In this document: one piece after another, positions 35,572 to 43,753 of the stretch | Layout: the number at the start of each line of letters is the position of its first letter | Numbering within the stretch: position 1 is the stretch's first letter | Source: Bacteroidaceae bacterium | Lineage (GTDB): Bacteria; Bacteroidota; Bacteroidia; Bacteroidales; Bacteroidaceae | Direction: 5' to 3' | NCBI GenBank assembly: GCA_017645305.1 | Contig: JAGCPD010000010.1 | Location: 186,001 to 250,000, forward strand | Length of the DNA stretch: 64,000 bases | Made by a program: the position numbers and the translations under genes | Notes under the pieces: generated by a model | The model's input: the letters and a program-made list of their open reading frames with translations, nothing else | Databases searched by the model: none | What the model was told of the DNA's origin: nothing

Positions 35572-36648
35572 TTATCGGTGTTTTTTCTGCAGATATGCGA
35601 CTACTGGGAAGTGGTCAGAGGCTGTTATACCATCATCTACGTAGCATTTTAGGCATTTCCAGTCATCAGAAGCAAAGATGTGATCTATACGCACATAAAT
35701 ACCGCTACGTTTATATGTGAATCCTACCCCCCTACCCGTTTCACGGAAGGCACAATTTAATCTTCTTGCCAGCCTTTGGTAGGTGTAAGAGATAGGTGTG
35801 TCATTAAAATCTCCGCACATAATGATACTTTTTCCTGCATTTCGGTCTATCAGGGCGCAAAGCGTATCTGTCTGTGTGCCACGGTAATATGCTGCATCCC
35901 GAAGTTTACGGGCCAGTAATCTGCTACCCTGTTCCACACGTTGCTGCTCTGGCTCCAGAATCATGCTCTTATACTCCGTTTTGTCAGAATCGGTAAGTGC
36001 ATTGCTCTCGAGGTGGTTGCTTACCAGCAGCAGGCTGTCTCCCTGACAAAGAATCCAACAAGCTATGCTGCTATTATGACGGGTAGGATAGTCTATATGC
36101 AACGTGTCGCCGCAAACAGGAAAACGTGTAAGAAGATATTTTGCATGTCCTATCACACGGTGGTAGCCCATAGAATCCGTAAGCTGTAAAAATTCCGGCA
36201 TATTTATTAGATTGCCGGCAATTTCTTGAAAGCAAACAATATCAGGAGACTTCTCCCGAAGAAAACGTATCACCTCGCGACGGTCTTCCTCTTCCTTTAC
36301 GCCTCCCAAATTATAAGTGACAACACAGATGGCACTATCTGACGCATATTCTCTGGTATTAATGGGACAATAGTCCATCGCATAGCCGGCCACAGCCGCC
36401 AAACCCATGATGGGAACCCAAATCAGAGAAAAGCGGAATATCAGCCAAAAAAAGATAAAGGCTATGTCAACTATCACAAAAATCGGGAAGAAAAGCCCTA
36501 TCAACGAAAGGGTTGGATATGTATGTGGGGAAACATAGGTAGAGGCTACTATCAGCCACATGAGTAGAATGGTAAACACATTAGCTCCCAGGAATAAACC
36601 CACAAGCAAACGTTTAAAATTGCCCGCTTTTTTTTTCTTGTTCTGCAT
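35572..36648 (-). CDS. Membrane-anchored endonuclease/exonuclease/phosphatase-family protein
   Basis: 358 residues. Two to three hydrophobic helices occupy residues 12-95, then an EEP domain with NLGG, DIVCFQEI (metal-binding Glu), GDFNDTPISY (catalytic Asp-Asn) and the terminal ASDHFPVVAYL (catalytic His). Substrates of this family range from DNA to phospholipids and none can be assigned. Many Bacteroidetes have this membrane-anchored form next to a rhomboid gene. Its ATG overlaps the rhomboid stop by one base (TAATG), so the two form one transcript. Confidence 0.87.
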   Translation of the reverse strand: MQNKKKKAGNFKRLLVGLFLGANVFTILLMWLIVASTYVSPHTYPTLSLIGLFFPIFVIVDIAFIFFWLIFRFSLIWVPIMGLAAVAGYAMDYCPINTREYASDSAICVVTYNLGGVKEEEDRREVIRFLREKSPDIVCFQEIAGNLINMPEFLQLTDSMGYHRVIGHAKYLLTRFPVCGDTLHIDYPTRHNSSIACWILCQGDSLLLVSNHLESNALTDSDKTEYKSMILEPEQQRVEQGSRLLARKLRDAAYYRGTQTDTLCALIDRNAGKSIIMCGDFNDTPISYTYQRLARRLNCAFRETGRGVGFTYKRSGIYVRIDHIFASDDWKCLKCYVDDGITASDHFPVVAYLQKKHR

Positions 36649-37595
36649 TACTTCTTGCTCATATCAAAAAGCCGGCGCTTCTCTTCGTCAGTAAGATTAG
36701 CATATCCGCTTCTCTTAACCTTATCAAGAATGCGGTCCATCTCTGCCTCTTCTTCTTTTTTACGTTGCCTGTAGCTGAAGTCCTGCTCATACTTGCCGCC
36801 CCAAGTGACTTTGATATCTGGCTTCTTCTTGCCAAATTTTTGAGAGAACCATTTGCGGAAATTAAACCCGCCAGAGCCCCTGTCGTAATAGTCTCTGTCG
36901 TAATAATTTCTATGGCTTCTGTTGTTCCGTCCACCTCCGTTACGCCAGTAAAGCAATAACAACAGACCCACCAGCATACCGCCAAGATGAGCAAAATGAG
37001 CCACTCCATCTCCCGGCCGTCCCAATGCTGACAACAATTCAATGACAGCATAACCAACCACAAAATATTTGGCCTTTATGGGTACAGGAAGAGGAAAAAT
37101 GAACAATCGCTCATTAGGGAATGACATACCAAAGGAAAGCAGGATGCCGTAAACAGCTCCAGAAGCTCCAACGGTTGTCCAGCGGTTCAGGAACTCACCC
37201 ATCTCAATTACCGAGCCGTTCAAACTAACCTGCTCGTATGCGTTCAGACCCTCATACCAATAATTGGCAAACTGAACCAGCTCCTGCATCAGACCGGCAC
37301 CCAAACCGCATGTAAGATAATAGAAAAGGAAACGCTTGGAGCCCATCGTATTCTCCATAATACGGCCGAACATCCAGACGGCAAACATATTGAAGAACAA
37401 ATGCGGGAAACTGCCATGCATGAACATATAAGTAAAGATCTGGTAGAAATAAAAATGGCTGGCCAAAAAGAAATGAAGCCCCAACACATCATCAAGATCA
37501 ATACCATACGCAGGAAGGGCTGCCGCCCACCGGGCTGCAAAAAACAGCACGTTAATGATAAGCAGATTCTTAGTTACCGGTGGCATATTATTCAT
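36648..37595 (-). CDS. Rhomboid-family intramembrane serine protease
   Basis: 315 residues with six or so membrane helices. The catalytic serine is in TTVGASGAVYG, the histidine in VAHFAHLGGMLVG, and the L1-loop-like YMFMHGSFPHLFFNM precedes. The enzyme cuts membrane helices of other proteins inside the inner membrane. The C-terminal cytoplasmic tail is very basic and Arg/Asn/Tyr-rich (RNNRSHRNYYDRDYYDRG) and ends in a charged helix. A -7 element lies at 37622-37629. Confidence 0.92.
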   Translation of the reverse strand: MNNMPPVTKNLLIINVLFFAARWAAALPAYGIDLDDVLGLHFFLASHFYFYQIFTYMFMHGSFPHLFFNMFAVWMFGRIMENTMGSKRFLFYYLTCGLGAGLMQELVQFANYWYEGLNAYEQVSLNGSVIEMGEFLNRWTTVGASGAVYGILLSFGMSFPNERLFIFPLPVPIKAKYFVVGYAVIELLSALGRPGDGVAHFAHLGGMLVGLLLLLYWRNGGGRNNRSHRNYYDRDYYDRGSGGFNFRKWFSQKFGKKKPDIKVTWGGKYEQDFSYRQRKKEEEAEMDRILDKVKRSGYANLTDEEKRRLFDMSKK

Positions 37596-37621
37596 AACAC
37601 TTAATTTTCTTAATTACGGCG

Positions 37622-37629
37622 CAAAATTA
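37622..37629 (-). promoter_or_regulatory. -7 element of the rhomboid/EEP unit
   Basis: TAATTTTG on the - strand, 26 bases before the ATG at 37595. No -33 element at 19-21 bases. Confidence 0.45.
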
Positions 37630-37712
37630 CAAAAATAAAACAAAAGAGGCCCCATACTCGCCCGTATCAAAAGGGATTTTTCGCATTTTCTTACATTTTT
37701 TTATAAAAAAAC

Positions 37713-37743
37713 TTGGGTCATACGGCAAGATTACCTATTTTTG
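37713..37743 (+). promoter_or_regulatory. Promoter of the HU gene
   Basis: TTG (37713-37715) and TATTTTTG (37736-37743) with a 20-base spacer. The untranslated leader to the ATG at 37797 is about 45 bases and A/T-rich. Confidence 0.65.
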
Positions 37744-37796
37744 TAATACAATTTGTTGAATTTAACTAATTTATAAACATCTAAAAACACTAAGTT

Positions 37797-38060
37797 ATGA
37801 ACAAGACTGATTTGGTTGCAAAAATTGCAGAAGGTGCAGGTTTAAGTAAAGTTGATGCAAAGAAGGCTCTGGAGGCTACATTGGATGCTATCACAGGTGC
37901 TGTAAAGGCAGGTGATAAGGTTGCTTTGATAGGCTTCGGTACATTCTCTGTTGCAGAGCGTGCTGCACGCAAGGGCATTAATGTACTTACAAAGAAAACC
38001 ATTAATATTCCCGCAAAGAAGGTTGTTAAGTTCAAGGCTGGCACAGATCTGAAGTTTTAA
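37797..38060 (+). CDS. hup: HU-family DNA-binding protein
   Basis: 87 residues, a little below the usual HU length of about 90. It begins MNKTDLVAKIAEGAGLSKVD and has the GFGTFSVAERAAR core and the IPAKKVVKFKAG C-terminal part. The DNA-binding arm is a shortened KGINVLTKKTINIPA segment, lacking a few residues of the RxxRNPxTG arm. HU bends DNA and compacts the nucleoid. Single gene with its own promoter and a strong terminator. Confidence 0.93.
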   Translation: MNKTDLVAKIAEGAGLSKVDAKKALEATLDAITGAVKAGDKVALIGFGTFSVAERAARKGINVLTKKTINIPAKKVVKFKAGTDLKF

Positions 38061-38082
38061 CAACACTTGTCTTTAAGAATTC

Positions 38083-38116
38083 AAAAAAGGAAGTTCCTCA
38101 AGGAACTTCCTTTTTT
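38083..38116 (+). terminator. Rho-independent terminator of the HU gene
   Basis: Arms aaaaaaggaagttcct (38083-38098) and aggaacttcctttttt (38101-38116) pair perfectly and end in a T-run. It may also end the convergent transcript from 41145. Confidence 0.9.
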
Positions 38117-38139
38117 CTTTTAAGAATATACCTGTTTTG

Positions 38140-41100
38140 CTAATATAGAACTCTTTTTCCTTTATAAATATATACACCCTTTTGTGTAGGTCTGCCGCTG
38201 AGTTTCCGGCCGTTCAGGTCGTACCAGGTGCTTGATTGAGCATCGTTCATTTGATATTGGCCTTCATCAATTATCAATTTTTCTCTGTCAATTGATGTGG
38301 CAACATCATACGGCCCATAGTAGTGTAGAGCGAAGTTGTCAAAACAGGTCCACCACGAAGCCGCACTTTTTGTAGAACGTATGCCTATCTTCAGCGTTGA
38401 GGCTGTTGGCAGACTAACAATCAATAGGTTTTCATAGCACCCGTCCACGAACCACGATTTCGCTGCCAATGCATTGTTAGGGATAAATAGGCCGTTGTAA
38501 TTCGCACATTGCCCAGTTTTTTTTGCCTCACAGGCACCGTCCCAGATGTTCTGAACGTTCTGATATACCGTGCTACCGCCTCCTGTGGCGTATAGTTGCG
38601 CCTTTACATCATCCTTACCGGCATCCCAGTTGGTATAGGCTTCCTGATAAGTACCTGGACGCTGGAAGACATTCGCTGTCAATGCATAGTTGCCGGCAGG
38701 GAGTTCGGGTGAGATAACCTGATATGTGTTGAACGTTGTCCCCACGAATTCTGCAACACCGTTTTTGATGGTTTCCGGTCCTTTTGTCCATCCGATGGCA
38801 TTCTCGTCGAATCCGCGGTTCTCTATCAGCCACGATATGGGGATAGGGTGCGAGGCCGAGGTAGGCTTCACGTTCCCTATATATATAATAAATGTATTGC
38901 GAAGGTTGGAAATGGCATCCTCCATATCACTCACGCTGTATCCGCTCTTCTCGCTTTCCACAGCTGCCAGCAGATTAGTCACGGGTTTGATAACCTCCTC
39001 TAAACTCACTTCCTCAGACAGAGGTTCACATTCTGTTTCCATTGACTCGCGGACAGCAGCTAAAATATTATCCAACTGCGGCATTACCTTTTCGGCGCAG
39101 AACTGGTCGAAACCCGTCATTTCTTCTGCTGTGAGCAGCAGCCAGTGCTGCTTGGCATTTCCATCGTCAGAATCGAAGCCAGTACCGCCGACGGCTGTCT
39201 TACTGGTGGTTCTTAGGGCTGTATTTCCAATAGTAATCCAATACGACGAGGTGTTGATTGGTCCCTTTTTATAGTTCGACCTTGATGGCAGCAACTGCAC
39301 ACGCTCCGAGGCAGTGGGCGAAGTGCGAGCCAGAGTCTTGAACTGCTGGCTGGTGCAGGACAGAAGGCGTCCCGAACCCACATTTCTCAGCATGTAGTAG
39401 GCTGTTTTGGGGTCATAAATGATGTTCCATGCATAGTTGTCGTCTTCCTGAGCCTTTACTGCACTCACTGGTCTTTGAATCAAAGCACCGTTGGCAGCTG
39501 CGTAGAGGAGCGATGTCTCGTTGCCGCATTCGTCGTCGGTCGTCTTGATGTAGTATTTCGTCTCGTCATCTTGGGCAAAGGTGTATGCGGGAGAGGCGAA
39601 CCCCACCTCCGAAGAACATACCAGTCCGTCCTGATGCAGGGCGTGTGTGATGAGCACGTTGCCGTAGTAGAGCAGGGTGTTCTCGGGGTTGTAGGTGTCT
39701 TCCCACGAGCCGTTGATGCCGTAGTTGGGTCCGCTGTACGACGAGCTGGGCCACATGTGTGTGTCGTCTCCCGTTATATAGGCGCTGTTGTCCTTGTTCA
39801 AGAACTGTATCATCTGTGTGGCTCTCGGCCCGAGCCATTTGCCCCGGTTGCCGTCAGCGCGATAGTCTTCGTCCCACCATACATCGCTTGTGCCCACGCC
39901 CACACCGTGGTTAGTCTCGTGCAGGATGGTACCCGTCTGCTGGTAGGATGAATTGGCTCCCACGCGCATCCAGCCGCCGTAGGAGCAGTCGGCCGTCGGA
40001 GTGCCCGCGCTGTAGTGTATGCTTAGGTTGATGCCTCTCACGGACGACATGTTGTTATAGAGCCACAGAATCTCCTCCATGGCCGAGGCGATGCGGTTGT
40101 TCTCCTCCGTGCTGCCGCCGTTGTCATAGTCGGCTGTCACAGAGCCCTTTGGCAGTGTCGGCACCTTGATGATGTCACCGTATGCCAGCTTGTAGGTTTT
40201 CATTAGGATGTAGGGGCGCACGTAGTACATCGTGCCGGGCTGCAGCTTTTCCATGCAGTATATCTCGCCGTTGGCGGAGAAGTAGCGCGTCGAGCGGTTG
40301 TCGAAGATGGTCGGTTCCGGGCTGGTGCTCCAGCAGAAGCCTCTCTCCAGGATATTAGAACTCGAGGACGGGGTTGTCGTCATGCGCCCCAGGAGCACGG
40401 TGGCGCCTGCTGCCACGAACTTGTAGGTCGAGCTGACCCTTGGTGTTGAGCCGGAGGCGTTCAAGATGCGGTAGTTCAGCGTTGCGTCGTTGAGACGCTT
40501 GGCCACTGTGCCGATTTCCTCGTCTGAGCCAGCTGCTATCAGGGCTTGTGCGTTGCTGATGGAAGCGGCCAGTTCCGCTGCGCCTTCACCTTCGCCCAAT
40601 ATTTCCTCAGCCTGACCTATCAGTTTCTGAAGCTCGGTATGTTCCGCCCCGATGTCGGTGCTCAGGCGCGTCAGCCTCACGTTGTCAATGGCCGCCCAAT
40701 TGGCATTTGTCGAAGTTACCTTGAAGCCGATGCGTGTTACGCCCTGTAGGACGGTGAAGGTCACACTGTAATCCATGCTCTCCGTTACCGGAACAGAGAC
40801 ATCACCAGCATAAAGTATCGCACCCGTACATTCTGCAATATTGCCAGACTGCTGAATGTTTTGGCATCCAGCCTTCAACGTATAGGTTCCAGCGGGCAGG
40901 TACAGGTCCTGGCTTATCTCCACATCGGGAATTTTACTGCCTGATGCCACCCATCGCTCCATATAGATTTTGCCATTTTTTTTGCTAAAACTCTGGTTGG
41001 TGACATAGTAGAACCCATTGTTTATCCATCCTGCAAAGCGGGCCTCGAAGTCAGGGTTTTCCACATAGGTTTTAGTCACATCAGTATCTGCCACTATGCT

Positions 41101-41145
41101 CGTAGAAATCAGCAGACAGATGTATAAGAAAAATAATCTTTTCAT
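38140..41145 (-). CDS. Large secreted protein with an HETNH putative metallopeptidase motif
   Basis: 1001 residues with a signal peptide (LFFLYICLLISTSIVA). Residues 25-155 look like a jelly-roll domain (GTYTLKAGCQNI), followed by a helical spacer and a fibronectin-III-like part (ERGFCWSTSPEPT). Near residue 406 comes GTILHETNHGVGVGT, an HExxH zinc motif with glycines after it, and a WWDEDYRADGN segment that could hold further ligands. Then a beta-trefoil-like region (YYMLRNVGSGRLLSC), a second jelly roll near 780-960 (AGNYALTANVFQRPG) and a tail with WYDLNGRKL and GVYIYKGKR. Role inferred: surface or secreted hydrolase binding carbohydrate. I cannot name the peptidase family. Confidence 0.6.
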   Translation of the reverse strand: MKRLFFLYICLLISTSIVADTDVTKTYVENPDFEARFAGWINNGFYYVTNQSFSKKNGKIYMERWVASGSKIPDVEISQDLYLPAGTYTLKAGCQNIQQSGNIAECTGAILYAGDVSVPVTESMDYSVTFTVLQGVTRIGFKVTSTNANWAAIDNVRLTRLSTDIGAEHTELQKLIGQAEEILGEGEGAAELAASISNAQALIAAGSDEEIGTVAKRLNDATLNYRILNASGSTPRVSSTYKFVAAGATVLLGRMTTTPSSSSNILERGFCWSTSPEPTIFDNRSTRYFSANGEIYCMEKLQPGTMYYVRPYILMKTYKLAYGDIIKVPTLPKGSVTADYDNGGSTEENNRIASAMEEILWLYNNMSSVRGINLSIHYSAGTPTADCSYGGWMRVGANSSYQQTGTILHETNHGVGVGTSDVWWDEDYRADGNRGKWLGPRATQMIQFLNKDNSAYITGDDTHMWPSSSYSGPNYGINGSWEDTYNPENTLLYYGNVLITHALHQDGLVCSSEVGFASPAYTFAQDDETKYYIKTTDDECGNETSLLYAAANGALIQRPVSAVKAQEDDNYAWNIIYDPKTAYYMLRNVGSGRLLSCTSQQFKTLARTSPTASERVQLLPSRSNYKKGPINTSSYWITIGNTALRTTSKTAVGGTGFDSDDGNAKQHWLLLTAEEMTGFDQFCAEKVMPQLDNILAAVRESMETECEPLSEEVSLEEVIKPVTNLLAAVESEKSGYSVSDMEDAISNLRNTFIIYIGNVKPTSASHPIPISWLIENRGFDENAIGWTKGPETIKNGVAEFVGTTFNTYQVISPELPAGNYALTANVFQRPGTYQEAYTNWDAGKDDVKAQLYATGGGSTVYQNVQNIWDGACEAKKTGQCANYNGLFIPNNALAAKSWFVDGCYENLLIVSLPTASTLKIGIRSTKSAASWWTCFDNFALHYYGPYDVATSIDREKLIIDEGQYQMNDAQSSTWYDLNGRKLSGRPTQKGVYIYKGKRVLY

Positions 41146-41177
41146 GGTTATCAGCTAAATTTAAACAACTGGAACTA

Positions 41178-42716
41178 TCACTCACCCCACGAACTTCTGT
41201 CCAGATTTCGGTAGCCGATGGCCTCCTGCAAATGATGTGTCTGGATGCGTTCAGAACCCTCAAGGTCAGCAATTGTCCGTGCAACCCGAAGTATGCGGTC
41301 ATAAGCACGTGCTGAGAGTTGCAGCCGGTTCATAGCCTCGCGGAGCATATCCAAATCCTCGGCTGCCGGCTCTGCATAACGATGCATGAGCCTGCTTGTC
41401 ATCTGAGCATTGCAGTGTATATTGGGCTCGTCCTTAAAGCGTTCTTCCTGCATCTTTCGTGCGCGTACAACCCGTTCACGGATTGTGGCACTGCTTTCAC
41501 CCGGAGCTGTACGGCTAAGCTCTTCGAAAGAAAGTGGAGTTATCTCGCATTGTATATCGATACGGTCCAACAGGGGGCCGGAAATCTTATTCAAATATTT
41601 TACAATCTGCCCCGGTGTACAACAGCATTGCTTAGTGGGGTGATTGTAATAGCCACAAGGACAGGGGTTCATACTGGCAATAAACATAAAGGAGCACGGA
41701 TAAGTAACGCTGTACTTGGCACGAGAGATGTTAATAACCCTGTCTTCCAATGGCTGACGGAGGACTTCCAGAGTGCTTCGCTGGAACTCCGGAAGTTCAT
41801 CACAGAACAGCACACCATTATGAGCCAGGCTTATCTCGCCAGGCTGCGGATTAGCTCCCCCGCCCACTAAAGCCACTTGCGAGACGGTATGATGGGGCGC
41901 ACGGAAGGGACGGTGTGCTATTAGTGAGCAATTACCTGGTAGTTTGCCGGCTACAGAGTGTATCTGGGTGGTTTCCAAACTTTCCTGCAATGACAAAGGA
42001 GGCAAGATACTGGGCAGACGTTTGGCCATCATGCTTTTACCGCTACCGGGAGGGCCTATCATTATAAGGTTATGACTTCCCGCAGCAGCAATTTCCATAG
42101 CCCGTTTTACATGCTCCTGTCCCTTGACATCAGAAAAATCCAGTTCGAAGTTGTTCTGCTGCGCATAAAACTCGGAGCGTGTATTAATGACTGTTGGCTC
42201 CAAAGGATGCAGCCCGTTAAGATGGCCCACAACCTGATTCATGTGGCGGACACCATACACCTTAAGCCTATTGACAACAGCTGCCTCACGGATATTCTCT
42301 TCAGGAACAAAAAGACCTTCATATCCCATCTCCCTTGCCCTGATAGCAATAGGGAGCGCACCTTTTATAGGCATCAATGAACCGTCCAGGCTCAACTCGC
42401 CAACCATCATATATCGGTTCAGCAAGTTTACATTTACCTCGCCCTCTGTTGCCAGGATTCCTATTGCCAGAGGAAGGTCCAGTCCAGAACCTTCTTTCCG
42501 AACATCGGCAGGAGCAAGGTTAACCGTAATCTGTCTGGTAGGAAACCTGTAGCCGCTGTTCTCGATGGCGGCCATAATACGCTCGTGGCTTTCTTTTACT
42601 GCATTGTCTGGTAAGCCTACCATTACAAACCTACAGCCTCTGGTAGCATTTACCTCTATGATTACCTCTGCAGCCTGAAGCCCCTGCACCGTTGCACCAT
42701 ATACTTTTACAAGCAT
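41178..42716 (-). CDS. YifB/ComM-family Mg-chelatase-like AAA+ ATPase
   Basis: 512 residues: an N-terminal Lon-type S5/S24-like domain (RGCRFVMVGLPDNAVKESHE), Walker A MIGPPGSGKSMMAKRLP, Walker B GVLFCDELPEF, and CPCGYYNHPTKQCCCTPGQI with the four-cysteine cluster typical of the family. The C-terminal MCM-like domain ends in LQEAIGYR. ComM helicases drive branch migration when incoming single-stranded DNA recombines. It overlaps the end of the upstream lipoprotein gene by 10 bases. Confidence 0.93.
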   Translation of the reverse strand: MLVKVYGATVQGLQAAEVIIEVNATRGCRFVMVGLPDNAVKESHERIMAAIENSGYRFPTRQITVNLAPADVRKEGSGLDLPLAIGILATEGEVNVNLLNRYMMVGELSLDGSLMPIKGALPIAIRAREMGYEGLFVPEENIREAAVVNRLKVYGVRHMNQVVGHLNGLHPLEPTVINTRSEFYAQQNNFELDFSDVKGQEHVKRAMEIAAAGSHNLIMIGPPGSGKSMMAKRLPSILPPLSLQESLETTQIHSVAGKLPGNCSLIAHRPFRAPHHTVSQVALVGGGANPQPGEISLAHNGVLFCDELPEFQRSTLEVLRQPLEDRVINISRAKYSVTYPCSFMFIASMNPCPCGYYNHPTKQCCCTPGQIVKYLNKISGPLLDRIDIQCEITPLSFEELSRTAPGESSATIRERVVRARKMQEERFKDEPNIHCNAQMTSRLMHRYAEPAAEDLDMLREAMNRLQLSARAYDRILRVARTIADLEGSERIQTHHLQEAIGYRNLDRSSWGE

Positions 42717-43753
42717 AATTTCTGAATGTTAGGTTCAATGTCACGTTGCCAGTCGGAACCGGAGGCAATAATCTTCAGAGCGGAGTCTGCAAGAACAAAA
42801 TAAGGCAAATCACAAATACCCCAGTTCTGAACAAGCAGGCTGTTGAAACACTGGTAATCGCAATAGCTGTAATAGTCTATACTATCGTTTTCCTCAATTC
42901 TCTTAAGAGCAGAAGACTCTGTATCAAGGGAATAGCTGATGGCATTCACCTTCAGGCCCTTTTCCTTCATTTCCCTACGGAATCTACGGGTACGATAGAG
43001 CGCACTCTGCGAACCGCTTTTCCAGCTGGCCCAGAATGCCATGAGAAGGTAATTGCCACGAAAGTCTTCATTCGAAATCTCGACTCCTTCTTCCTCGCTG
43101 CTAGCAGAGGGACGAGTCTTCAGCTTGAAATCCGGCAGTTGCTGTCCATTACACAAAAGACCGTGTGAGCGTACCCGGCGTGACAGTTTGGTTAGCTCCA
43201 CATCATCAGGGCATGCACGACAAAGGCTGTCGAAAAGCTCTGTTACTTGAGTCTGAGAAATACTGTCGTTTAACAGGAAATACGTCGAAAAAAGATAGCG
43301 GCTAAGAGGCAGCGTAGAATATTTTAACAAATACTTCCTGGCAATATCACATACCTTGTCATCTGACAGATCGGTAATCTGTTCCCTGAATTCAGTATAA
43401 ACCTCATTGTCTTCTGTCCCATTTACTTGCACAGCGTTCAGGTTCTGTGCATCACCTTTTATTCTTATTTCATCACCGGGACGGGCAAAGATAGTGAGTT
43501 CAGAAAAGTTTGGATACATCAGGCGGAAGATGGCTTCGCCTTCGATGGAAGCTACATACTCAAATTCTCCTTCCTGAATCTTTATGGTATCCAGGCGGTC
43601 TATAACTCCATTAATGCTATAAATATAAAACTCCCCCTGTTCCAGATTTGCAAAATCTCCTGTTATTCTAACCTGTCCCGGATTGCCGGAGCAGGCGAAT
43701 AACAAAAGTATAAAAGCACTCCCCAAAAAGGGGAGGTGGAGGGGGCTCTTCAT
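42707..43753 (-). CDS. Lipoprotein with DUF4369-like and cysteine-free thioredoxin-like domains
   Basis: 348 residues. The signal MKSPLHLPFLGSAFILLLFAC ends in a lipobox (LFAC, Cys21). Residues 28-115 match the DUF4369 pattern (VRITGDFANLEQGEFYIYS). The C-terminal domain has a thioredoxin-like core (FRGNYLLMAFWASWKSGSQ), but the site where CxxC is expected reads KSGS, so it cannot do thiol-disulfide exchange. The ATG abuts the stop of the previous gene, and the n-region of the signal is encoded by a C/G-rich hairpin repeat (43719-43735). Confidence 0.75.
   Translation of the reverse strand: MKSPLHLPFLGSAFILLLFACSGNPGQVRITGDFANLEQGEFYIYSINGVIDRLDTIKIQEGEFEYVASIEGEAIFRLMYPNFSELTIFARPGDEIRIKGDAQNLNAVQVNGTEDNEVYTEFREQITDLSDDKVCDIARKYLLKYSTLPLSRYLFSTYFLLNDSISQTQVTELFDSLCRACPDDVELTKLSRRVRSHGLLCNGQQLPDFKLKTRPSASSEEEGVEISNEDFRGNYLLMAFWASWKSGSQSALYRTRRFRREMKEKGLKVNAISYSLDTESSALKRIEENDSIDYYSYCDYQCFNSLLVQNWGICDLPYFVLADSALKIIASGSDWQRDIEPNIQKLCL
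43719..43735. repeat. C/G-rich hairpin repeat at the 5' end of the 43753 gene
   Basis: Arms ctcccc (43719-43724) and ggggag (43730-43735), loop aaaaa, followed by gtggaggggg. Read on the - strand it encodes HLPFLGS of the signal peptide. Confidence 0.6.
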
